This document shows, one piece after another, positions 5,284 to 12,149 of a stretch of 12,973 nt of DNA (the stretch's first letter is position 1; every line of letters begins with the position of its first letter). Origin of the DNA: an uncultured Lachnospiraceae bacterium (GTDB taxonomy: Bacteria; Bacillota; Clostridia; Lachnospirales; Lachnospiraceae); contig CAMWUP010000028.1 of NCBI GenBank assembly GCA_947177465.1, forward strand, positions 1-12,973. Reading direction: 5' to 3'. Made by a program: the position numbers and the translations under genes. A model generated the notes under the pieces. The model did no database searches. It worked only from the letters and a program-made list of their open reading frames with translations, and had not been told where the DNA came from.

Positions 5284-6759
5284 TTGAAGAAGCTGGAATC
5301 ATTTAAGAGACTGATAGTTCTGTTCATGTCGGGCATATACCTGGCTGGGCAGGTTGGGATTTACGCCTATTTCTGGTTTGGCGTGTATTATGAGAGTGTA
5401 AAAGAATATTTGAAATATTGGATAAACGGACATCTGCTGATTCTGGCCATTTACGGCGTGCTGCTGTTTTTCTTTTCCAATATGTACGGTGGTATGCGGA
5501 TAGGATACCTGAAAAATGCCGAGGTTATTTTTTCCCAGATTCTCGCGCTGGGCATTGTGGACATTGTCACGTACTTCCAGATATCCCTGATGGTCAGGAA
5601 GCTGTTTTCCATGGAAGCTTATCTGAGTATGGCGGCATGTCAGGTGGTATGGGTGATTGTATCGATTCATATTGCCAGCCTGATATATAAGAATATTTTT
5701 CCGCCGCGAAAGCTGCTGCTGGTGCATGGGGATCGTCCGATAGAGGATATTCTCAAAAAATTTGCCGGCAGGAAGGACAAGTTTGAAGTCAGCAAATGTA
5801 TGCATATCAGCGCAGGAATCGACGCCATCAATAGAGAAGCGCTGGAAAGATATGACGCCGTGGTTTTGTGGGATATTTCCGTAGATGCCAGAAACAAAAT
5901 ATTAAAATTCTGCTATGGGCAGTCGATTCGAACCTACATTATGCCAAAGATACCCGATGTCATTTTAAAAGGCGCGGAGGAGCTGCATCTGTTTGACACG
6001 CCACTGCTGCTGACGAGGGAATATGTGCTGACGATTGAGCAGCGGTTTATGAAGCGGTGCATCGATTTGTTTTGTTCCCTGCTGTTGTTCATCATTGCAT
6101 CGCCTTTTATGCTTTTGACGGCGGCTGCCGTTAAGCTTTATGACGGAGGTCCCGTGTTATACAAGCAGGTAAGATGTACGGTTGACGGCAGAAGGTTCTA
6201 TATTCTGAAGTTCCGCAGTATGCGTGTGGATGCGGAAAAGGACGGGGTGGCAAGACTTGCCTCCAAAAATGATTCCCGTATCACGCCGGTGGGGAAGTTT
6301 ATCAGAAAGGTCAGGCTGGACGAGCTGCCGCAGCTTATCAATATTATCAGAGGCGATATGTCCTTTATCGGACCCAGACCGGAGCGGCCGGAGATTATCG
6401 CGCAGTATATGGAGATTATGCCGGAATTTGCGTACCGCATGAAGGTGAAAGCAGGTCTTGCGGGATATGCGCAGGTTTACGGCAAATACAATACGACTCC
6501 CTACGATAAGCTGAAGCTGGATTTGGCATATATCGAAAACTACAGTGTCTGGCTGGACATCAAGCTGATGATTCTGACCATAAAGGTGCTTTTGTGGCCG
6601 GATAGCACGGAAGGCGTGGAGGCAGACCAGATTACCGCACTGAAAAAAGAGCGGGAACAGTATGAAGGCAATGGACAGAACGACGGAAAAGGTGAAAGCA
6701 GCGAACAGGAGAGCAAGTGTGAAGCGGGCGGACAGGATGACGACAGACAGAAAGGTTAG
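5284..6759 (+). CDS. undecaprenyl-phosphate sugar phosphotransferase (initiating enzyme, WbaP/EpsE type)
   Basis: The enzyme transfers a sugar 1-phosphate from UDP-sugar to undecaprenyl phosphate, the first step of repeat-unit assembly. Four N-terminal helices (about 9-33, 50-66, 82-102, 112-135) are followed by a cytosolic Rossmann-like region (about 140-250). Then comes the bacterial sugar transferase domain, beginning RCIDLF near 257 with its re-entrant helix, then YKQVR, KFRSM, the catalytic pair D346-E347 in VRLDELPQL, and GDMSFIGPRPERPE. About 45 residues beyond the domain form a hydrophilic tail rich in E, G, Q, D and K. Start choice: TTG at 5284 (491 residues) has the best ribosome binding site, but ATG 5272 or TTG 5260 would only add 4-8 residues. 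It heads a unit with a strong promoter and is 5 bases from the next gene. The sugar is most often Glc, Gal or a HexNAc and is not predictable here. Confidence 0.93.
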   Translation: MKKLESFKRLIVLFMSGIYLAGQVGIYAYFWFGVYYESVKEYLKYWINGHLLILAIYGVLLFFFSNMYGGMRIGYLKNAEVIFSQILALGIVDIVTYFQISLMVRKLFSMEAYLSMAACQVVWVIVSIHIASLIYKNIFPPRKLLLVHGDRPIEDILKKFAGRKDKFEVSKCMHISAGIDAINREALERYDAVVLWDISVDARNKILKFCYGQSIRTYIMPKIPDVILKGAEELHLFDTPLLLTREYVLTIEQRFMKRCIDLFCSLLLFIIASPFMLLTAAAVKLYDGGPVLYKQVRCTVDGRRFYILKFRSMRVDAEKDGVARLASKNDSRITPVGKFIRKVRLDELPQLINIIRGDMSFIGPRPERPEIIAQYMEIMPEFAYRMKVKAGLAGYAQVYGKYNTTPYDKLKLDLAYIENYSVWLDIKLMILTIKVLLWPDSTEGVEADQITALKKEREQYEGNGQNDGKGESSEQESKCEAGGQDDDRQKG

Positions 6760-6764
6760 CGGTT

Positions 6765-8696
6765 ATGTGGGAGTGTAGTTTTGCAGATGAGCCGGTGGAT
6801 GTCAAATTGCTCTGGCTCTTCTTTCTGAGAAAAATATGGGTAGTTATTGCATCTGTTTTTGCGGGCGCGCTGCTTATCGGCGGCGGCTATTTTATAAAAA
6901 ATGTAGTTTTAGTTCCGGAACAGGAGTATCAGACGGTCGGAGAGGTTTATGTGGACTATGTCTGGGAGGACGCCTATGGGATTTCCCGCTCCAATCTGAA
7001 TGAGGAAGAGTGGAAGGCGCTGGTTAAGACAGATGTTTTTGTAAATAATATTGTGGAACAGCTTGCTGCACAGGGAATAACAGCAGAAAAGCAGTTTGTC
7101 AGGGAGAGTGTGGACGCGGCGCTGGTATCGGATTCCCGTATTGTGACGACAACGGTTATCACGGATTCGCCAAAGCTTTCCGCTGCAATCGGCTGTGCCC
7201 TGCAGGAGGCTCTTCTGCACTTTGGTGAGGATAACAGCAGGATTGAGCGGATTCGCGTGTTGACGGAGCCTGTGGAAACTCGTATTGTGATTCATGATAT
7301 CAGAACCCTGCAGGCGGCTCTCCTTGGCGCCGTTTTGGGCGGATTGTTTTCTTTGATGGCAATGCTTTTGTGCTTTGTGCTGGACGATTCTGTTTATATA
7401 CCGGCTTCCTTTGAGCGGCGTTATAAAATTCCCATGCTGGGAACGGCGGCTTCCGGGGATTTGGCGGCTAATATTCACTATTTGCTGCGGGATTGCGGCA
7501 GTGCTGCCGTGACTGCTGTGGAGCAGGATATTCCCGTGGAGGAGATTGCGGGGCTGTTTCGGCAAAAATTCGGAGAGACAGGCGGCAGAGAAGAGAATGA
7601 GCCGGAGGTGCGTGCCTGCGGCTGTGTGGATACGGAGCCGGAGAAGGCGGAGGAGCTGCGGCGCGCAGACAGTGTGGTTCTGGTGGCTGCTTCGGGGCGG
7701 CACGATGGAAAAAGAATAGAAAAGGTACTTGCGTTTCTGAGGAAGCAGGACGTGCAGGTAACTTGTGCGTTTTTGTGGGATGCGGATGAGAAGCTGATAA
7801 AGCGTTATTACGGCTTTGGGCTGCTGCCTAAAAAGCGTGGTATGGATTCGCCGAAAAGGTTTTCAGATAAAAAGCTGGAGGTTTTGGCGGCGGCAGTAGA
7901 TAAGAAGCCGGAGCTTCTGGCAGAGAGCATGAACCTGCAGACAGACGCTGTGATTGTCAATCAGTGTGACCATGAGGCTTTTGACACATTTTCCTATGGG
8001 GACAGGACTATCCGCGTTTTTTCCATGAAGGAGCGGGGCGTGGGACTGAGCCGGAACACGGCGCTTTCTCATGCAGACGGCGATATCGTGCTGTTTTCCG
8101 ACGAGGATATCCGTTTTTATGATGGGTATGAGGAGCAGGTGCTTTTGGCGTTTCAGAATAATCCGGCGGCTGATGTGATTACCTTTAATTTTAAAGTAGA
8201 TGAAAGAAGGGCAACCTATTACAACAGGGAAGAGAGACCAATCCGCTGGCACAACTATGGCAGGTATCCGACCTACAGTGTGGCGGCGAGAAGGGAGGCC
8301 CTGAAAAAGAAGAGGATTGCCTTTTCCCTTTTGTTTGGCGGCGGGGCAAGGTACAGCAACGGAGAGGATAGTCTGTTTCTGCATGACTGCCTCAAAAAGG
8401 GACTGCACCTCTATACCTCGACAAAAGAAATCGGGGAAGAGATTTATCGTGAATCAACATGGTTCAAGGGCTATAACGAAAAGTTTTTTGTGGACAGAGG
8501 CGTATTGTATGCCTTTTTGTATGGCAGACTGGCGCGGCTGATGGCGATTCGCTTTCTTTTGGCACACAGGACTGTGATGTGTGTGGAGAAGACGCCGAGG
8601 GAAGCTTACAGGCTGATGAAACAGGGAATCAGACTGGGGCGGCAGGAGCAGGCGGCGGAAAAACGGCGGCAGAGACAAAACGAAAACAGAGGATAA
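6765..8696 (+). CDS. fusion: Wzz-like chain-length protein + degenerate BY-kinase + glycosyltransferase
   Basis: The 643-residue protein has three parts. Residues 1-205 form a Wzz/YveK-like co-polymerase: helix at about 24-44, an outer domain, and a second helix at about 183-203. Residues 206-360 look like a decayed tyrosine (BY) kinase: NIHYLL, then VTAVEQDIPVEE (249-260) where Walker A should be, and later ADSVVLVAASG followed by a helix and RYYGFG at the end, lacking a P-loop and tyrosine cluster. From about 368 a GT2-like domain begins (KLEVLAAAV, then TDAVIVNQCDHEAF), with GVGLSRNTALSHADGD and the metal-site-like SDEDIRF (D446-E447-D448), ending in a basic tail. Such GT proteins normally stand alone next to Wzz genes; the fused arrangement is unusual. 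The ATG follows AAAGG (6751-6755). It probably couples length control to sugar addition. Confidence 0.85.
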   Translation: MWECSFADEPVDVKLLWLFFLRKIWVVIASVFAGALLIGGGYFIKNVVLVPEQEYQTVGEVYVDYVWEDAYGISRSNLNEEEWKALVKTDVFVNNIVEQLAAQGITAEKQFVRESVDAALVSDSRIVTTTVITDSPKLSAAIGCALQEALLHFGEDNSRIERIRVLTEPVETRIVIHDIRTLQAALLGAVLGGLFSLMAMLLCFVLDDSVYIPASFERRYKIPMLGTAASGDLAANIHYLLRDCGSAAVTAVEQDIPVEEIAGLFRQKFGETGGREENEPEVRACGCVDTEPEKAEELRRADSVVLVAASGRHDGKRIEKVLAFLRKQDVQVTCAFLWDADEKLIKRYYGFGLLPKKRGMDSPKRFSDKKLEVLAAAVDKKPELLAESMNLQTDAVIVNQCDHEAFDTFSYGDRTIRVFSMKERGVGLSRNTALSHADGDIVLFSDEDIRFYDGYEEQVLLAFQNNPAADVITFNFKVDERRATYYNREERPIRWHNYGRYPTYSVAARREALKKKRIAFSLLFGGGARYSNGEDSLFLHDCLKKGLHLYTSTKEIGEEIYRESTWFKGYNEKFFVDRGVLYAFLYGRLARLMAIRFLLAHRTVMCVEKTPREAYRLMKQGIRLGRQEQAAEKRRQRQNENRG

Positions 8697-8700
8697 GGTC

Positions 8701-9783
8701 ATGGCTTTCTATATTGGTTTGGCGGTTGTGACGACAATGGCTGCTTTTTTCGTAAACAATAAAACCGCAGTACAGGCGAATACAGTGACAAGGCAGCAGA
8801 TGTGTAACAGGATTTTACTGGCAGGGATTTTTACCCTGCTGTTTCTTGTGTCTGCATGCCGGATTTATGTGGGAAACGATTATATGCCGTATTTGAATAT
8901 TTTTGAGCGTATTCACAACGGTCAGGTTGTCTCCACGGAAATTGGGTTTAACATGGTGGTAAAGGCGGTGCAGTTCTTTTTCGGCACGGGGAGAAGCGCT
9001 GCACTGGTAATTTTTGCCATTTTTTCCTTTGGCACGGTTTACTTTATGCTGCGCGCCATGTATGAGCAGAGCGAATGGTTTGTGTGGACTTTTTTCCTCT
9101 TTATGACGAGCGGCTATTATTTTTCCAGTATGATGACGGTGCGTTACTACTTTGTACTGTCCATTGCGCTGTATGCCGTAAAGTATGCGGTAAAAAAAGA
9201 CTGGATGCCCTTTGTGTTGTGGATACTGTTTGCGGCGCTTTTCCACAAATCCGTGCTTTTCGTCATACCGGTTTACTGGCTGGCTGGCAGGCGGTGGAAG
9301 AGGTGGCATATCTGGCTTGCGGTGGGAATGTGCGCTACTTTTCTGGTGTTTGGAGATTTTTACCGCAGAATCATTTTCTATTTTTATCCCTATTATGAAA
9401 ATTCCATTTTTGACACCGGACGCACTTCTCTGGTGAATATTGCGAAGTGTATCTGTGTACTGGCGCTGGCGCTGATATACTATAAATACTCAGTGAAGGT
9501 GGATGAAAAAATACGGTTTTACTTTTATCTGAATCTGGGTTCCCTGATTTTGTATGTATTCTGCCCCTTTATACCGGAGGTTTCCAGAATCGGATATTAT
9601 CTGAATGTGACAAACATTTTCCTGATTCCGTCCGTGTTAAAATCGATACCGGACAAAAGGCAGAGATGGTTTTGGAACGGTGTGGTGGCGGTGACATTCT
9701 GCCTGTATTTTGCTATGTTTTTGCGGGATGCATACGCCGAGGGCATACGTCTTCTGCCCTATCAGAGCTGGCTGTTTCATTAG
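8701..9783 (+). CDS. EpsG-family membrane protein, probable polysaccharide polymerase (Wzy-like)
   Basis: A 360-residue, highly hydrophobic protein with about nine or ten membrane segments along its length, ending in a short tail. Near residues 54-66 it carries RIYVGNDYMPYLNIF, matching the R-x-x-x-G-x-D-Y signature of EpsG-family proteins, which are the putative polymerases of Gram-positive exopolysaccharide clusters. Later features such as the SGYYFSSMMTVRYYF stretch (about 137-151) and the LFHKSVLFVIPVYW segment (about 180-193) are also typical of the family. It begins 4 bases after the preceding stop, with GAGGATAAGG close before the ATG, and is co-transcribed with the Wzz-like fusion. 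A pairing of chain-length protein and polymerase is standard in Wzy-dependent systems. The biochemical role is inferred from the family, in which few members have been tested. Confidence 0.85.
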   Translation: MAFYIGLAVVTTMAAFFVNNKTAVQANTVTRQQMCNRILLAGIFTLLFLVSACRIYVGNDYMPYLNIFERIHNGQVVSTEIGFNMVVKAVQFFFGTGRSAALVIFAIFSFGTVYFMLRAMYEQSEWFVWTFFLFMTSGYYFSSMMTVRYYFVLSIALYAVKYAVKKDWMPFVLWILFAALFHKSVLFVIPVYWLAGRRWKRWHIWLAVGMCATFLVFGDFYRRIIFYFYPYYENSIFDTGRTSLVNIAKCICVLALALIYYKYSVKVDEKIRFYFYLNLGSLILYVFCPFIPEVSRIGYYLNVTNIFLIPSVLKSIPDKRQRWFWNGVVAVTFCLYFAMFLRDAYAEGIRLLPYQSWLFH

Positions 9784-9802
9784 GGAAAAATTTAGAAAAA
9801 TG

Positions 9803-9818
9803 TGCCGTCAGGACGGCA
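9803..9818. repeat. short palindromic hairpin in an intergenic gap
   Basis: TGCCGT (9803-9808), four bases, and ACGGCA (9813-9818) form a perfect six-bp stem with a CAGG loop. It lies between the stop of the EpsG-like gene and the start of the GT2 gene (ATG 9834). There is no T tract, so it is not a typical terminator. It could slow or stabilise the transcript, or be a minor operator-like palindrome. Confidence 0.4.
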
Positions 9819-9833
9819 GAAACGAGAGGCAGT

Positions 9834-10637
9834 ATGGAGCGATGCAGATTTTCTATTATAGTAGTCTGTTATAATGCCGGTGATAAGCTGGCAAAGACGG
9901 TAAACAGTATACTTGCGCAGGATTATGAGAGCTATGAAATTGTGGTGCAGGATGGATGCAGCGCGGACGGCTCGGTAGAAAAGCTGCGGACGGCGCAGGA
10001 GGGAAACGGGAAACTTGCGATATTTGTGGAAAAAGATAACGGCATCTATGATGCGATGAACAAAGCGCTGGCAAAGGCAAAGGGACAGGCGGTCCATTTT
10101 TTGAACTGTGGAGATACCTTTCCTTCGCCGGATATTCTGAAAAAGGCGGCGGCGTTTATGGATAAGCATAGGAACGCCGGTATCTGCTACGGAAATATTT
10201 TTAATGAAAAGACCAATTCCACGGTGGCGTCTTCGCCGCAGATTACGCCTTTTGTGTGTTACCGGAATATTCCCTGTCATCAGGCGTGTTTTTATGAAAA
10301 AGGGCTTTTTGAAAAGAGGCAGTATGACGTATCCTATAAAGTGCGCGCGGACTACGAGCATTTTCTCTGGTGCTGCCTGCAGGAAGGCGTGACGCCGGCG
10401 TATATGGATATGGTGATTGCGGCTTATGAGGGCGGCGGATTTTCGGAGAGCAGGGAAAATCGAAAGCGGGACAAAAAGGAGCACAGGGAGATTACGCGGA
10501 AATATCTCGGGAGGGGAAAATGCCTTCAGTATGGTCTTGTTTTGGCGCTTACACTGGCGCCTCTCAGGCGTTTTCTGGCGGAAAGTCCTGTTTTTTCCAA
10601 GTGGTACAACAAAGTAAAGGCGGGGGTTTATAAATGA
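9834..10637 (+). CDS. family 2 glycosyltransferase (WcaA/RfbE-like subtype)
   Basis: The 267-residue protein has the GT2 opening SIIVVCYNAGDKL (7-19) and QDGCSADG at 39-46. It also has the subtype markers DNGIYDAMNK at 68-77 and HFLNCGD at 88-94, where LNxGD replaces the usual DxD as the metal site. That subtype is common in colanic-acid-like and capsule clusters. ATG at 9834 is chosen because GAGAGG (9824-9829) precedes it and it starts exactly at the conserved N-terminus; upstream in-frame codons would overlap the EpsG-like gene and add nothing family-like. The stop TGA overlaps the ATG of the next gene (ATGA at 10634-10637), suggesting translational coupling. It has no clear membrane anchor but has a very basic C-terminal half. 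The acceptor and donor are unknown. Confidence 0.92.
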   Translation: MERCRFSIIVVCYNAGDKLAKTVNSILAQDYESYEIVVQDGCSADGSVEKLRTAQEGNGKLAIFVEKDNGIYDAMNKALAKAKGQAVHFLNCGDTFPSPDILKKAAAFMDKHRNAGICYGNIFNEKTNSTVASSPQITPFVCYRNIPCHQACFYEKGLFEKRQYDVSYKVRADYEHFLWCCLQEGVTPAYMDMVIAAYEGGGFSESRENRKRDKKEHREITRKYLGRGKCLQYGLVLALTLAPLRRFLAESPVFSKWYNKVKAGVYK

Positions 10638-11905
10638 GGGTATTGTGGCTTTGCAATATTATGCTGCCCGTCATTGCAAAGGAGCTTGGCGTGGCGGCGA
10701 GCAATAAGGAGGGATGGCTGACCGGACTGGCGGAGCAGTTTATCTGCCATCGGGAGGAAAACGGGATAGAGCTTGGGGTCTGCTTTCCGGTTGGAAAGGG
10801 AGGAGCGCCGCTGCAGGGAACGGCGGGCGGTCTTCGGTATTTTGGCTTTGCAGAAAATACAGGGAAGCCGGAGTGCTATGACAAGGGGCTGGAAGCACAG
10901 CTTGCGGCGGTTCTGGAAGCTTACCGGCCGGATGTGGTGCATATCTTCGGCACGGAGTTTCCCCACACGCTTGCTATGACAAGAAGCGTGCGGGATAAGG
11001 GACAGGTGCTTATCGGAATTCAGGGGATTTGCTCCCAAATAGCCGATTTTTATACGGCGGATTTGCCAAAATCCATCGTAAACCGTTTTCTGATACGGGA
11101 TATTTTAAGATGGGACAATATTGCGCTGCAGCAAAAAAAATTTGTGCGGCGCGGCAGGCTGGAGACGGAAGCGCTGCGCATTGCCGGACATATCACGGGT
11201 CGTACTGCGTGGGACAGAACAGCGGTGGCAGAGCTTGCGCCCAAGGCAGAGTACCATTTCATGAATGAAACGCTCCGTCCGCAATTTTACGGTCCGAAGT
11301 GGAAGCTATTGGCATGTGAGCGGTACTCGGTTTTTTTAAGTCAGGGAAATTATCCCGTAAAGGGGCTGCATTATCTGCTTCTTGCCCTGCCGGATATCCT
11401 GAAAAGATTTCCTGAAACCAAGGTATATGTCGCGGGGGATAAGATTACCCGTTACGGTACGTTTATGGAAAAAATCAAGATAGGCTCCTATGGCAAATAC
11501 TGTCTTGAGTTGATAAAGGATGCGGGACTGGAAGAGAAGGTGGTTTTTTTGGGAAAATTAAACAGCAGTGAAATGTGTGAGCGGTATTTAAAGAGCCATC
11601 TCTATTTATCGCCCTCCTCCATTGAAAATTCCTCTAACTCCGTGGGCGAGGCAATGCTTCTGGGTATGCCGGTGGTAAGCTCCGCCGTGGGCGGCGTCCC
11701 CAGCATGCTGGAGAACGAAAAAGAAGGGCTTTTGTATCCTTGCGGGGATAAGAAAGCACTGGCGGATGCAGTCTGCCGCATGTTTGCTGACGGCGATTTT
11801 GCAGTTTACTGTGGACAAAACGCAGCGAAGCGTGCCGTCATTACCCACAACCCCGATACAAATTACAGACGCCTCTTAGAAATTTACCGCGAGATTGTCG
11901 GGTGA
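10634..11905 (+). CDS. GT4-family glycosyltransferase (group 1)
   Basis: A 423-residue GT-B enzyme. The N-terminal Rossmann domain starts MRVLWLCNIMLP with the usual hydrophobic strand. A region VVHIFGTEFPH near 100-110 fits the acceptor domain. In the C-terminal donor domain GNYPVKGLHYLLLAL near 238-252 opens the nucleotide-sugar site, VFLGKL near 304-309 follows, and the E-x7-E motif is E331 and E339 in SSIENSSNSVGEAML, followed by GMPVVSSAVGG. The length is normal. The gene overlaps the preceding stop by four bases. It ends at 11905 and is followed by the long inverted-repeat element rather than a conventional terminator. It probably adds one sugar of the repeat unit with retention of configuration (a family property). 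An A8 run lies at 11133-11140. Confidence 0.92.
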   Translation: MRVLWLCNIMLPVIAKELGVAASNKEGWLTGLAEQFICHREENGIELGVCFPVGKGGAPLQGTAGGLRYFGFAENTGKPECYDKGLEAQLAAVLEAYRPDVVHIFGTEFPHTLAMTRSVRDKGQVLIGIQGICSQIADFYTADLPKSIVNRFLIRDILRWDNIALQQKKFVRRGRLETEALRIAGHITGRTAWDRTAVAELAPKAEYHFMNETLRPQFYGPKWKLLACERYSVFLSQGNYPVKGLHYLLLALPDILKRFPETKVYVAGDKITRYGTFMEKIKIGSYGKYCLELIKDAGLEEKVVFLGKLNSSEMCERYLKSHLYLSPSSIENSSNSVGEAMLLGMPVVSSAVGGVPSMLENEKEGLLYPCGDKKALADAVCRMFADGDFAVYCGQNAAKRAVITHNPDTNYRRLLEIYREIVG

Positions 11906-11944
11906 TTTGGTGGGTAATTGCACCTTCTCTGCTTGCAGTTCCGA

Positions 11945-12082
11945 ATTGTGCATATGGTATATTCCATAAGCAGACCCTTGCCAGCCGTCGGTATTTAGCT
12001 GCCGTATTTTGGCAGCTTATGTACCGCTACGGCTGGCTTGGAGCGAAAGCGAGTCTGTGTTGGAATATACCATATGCACAAT
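11945..12082. repeat. 138-bp element with perfect 22-bp inverted ends and nested helices
   Basis: The ends (11945-11966 and 12061-12082) are perfect inverted complements over 22 bp. Inside them lie further pairings in order: CAGAC 11971-11975 with GTCTG 12053-12057, CCAGCCGT 11981-11988 with ACGGCTGG 12029-12036, CGGTA 11989-11993 with TACCG 12022-12026, and AGCTGCC 11997-12003 with GGCAGCT 12011-12017 closing a seven-base loop. A small GC-GAAA-GC motif (GNRA-type loop) sits at 12043-12050. The right arm has no following T tract, and I see no target duplication at the ends. It could be a small nonautonomous mobile repeat (MITE-like) or a structured RNA. I do not recognise a named family. Confidence 0.8.
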
Positions 12083-12097
12083 GACAACGGCATAGTA

Positions 12098-12126
12098 TTT
12101 AAATTTTGCAATTATTTACATAGATT
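12098..12126 (+). promoter_or_regulatory. weak candidate promoter before the last gene
   Basis: TTTAAA (12098-12103), 17 bases, then TAGATT (12121-12126) resembles a weak sigma-A promoter, with each box imperfect. The position after the inverted-repeat element and 24 bases before the ATG at 12150 makes it plausible that the last gene restarts transcription here, but read-through from the upstream unit is equally possible. Confidence 0.25.
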
Positions 12127-12149
12127 GTAAGGCGAAAGGTGAAAATAAA

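Noticed and set aside
9666..9833. Upstream extension of the GT2 frame at 9834
   Set aside because: It overlaps the EpsG-like gene and encodes no family-like sequence, whereas the ATG at 9834 starts exactly at the conserved GT2 opening and has a ribosome binding site.
11902..12084. 60-codon frame starting GTG overlapping the GT4 stop and running through the inverted-repeat element
   Set aside because: Its sequence is the two arms and inner helices of the repeat element. There is no ribosome binding site of note and no protein-like motif. The overlap with the stop looks accidental.
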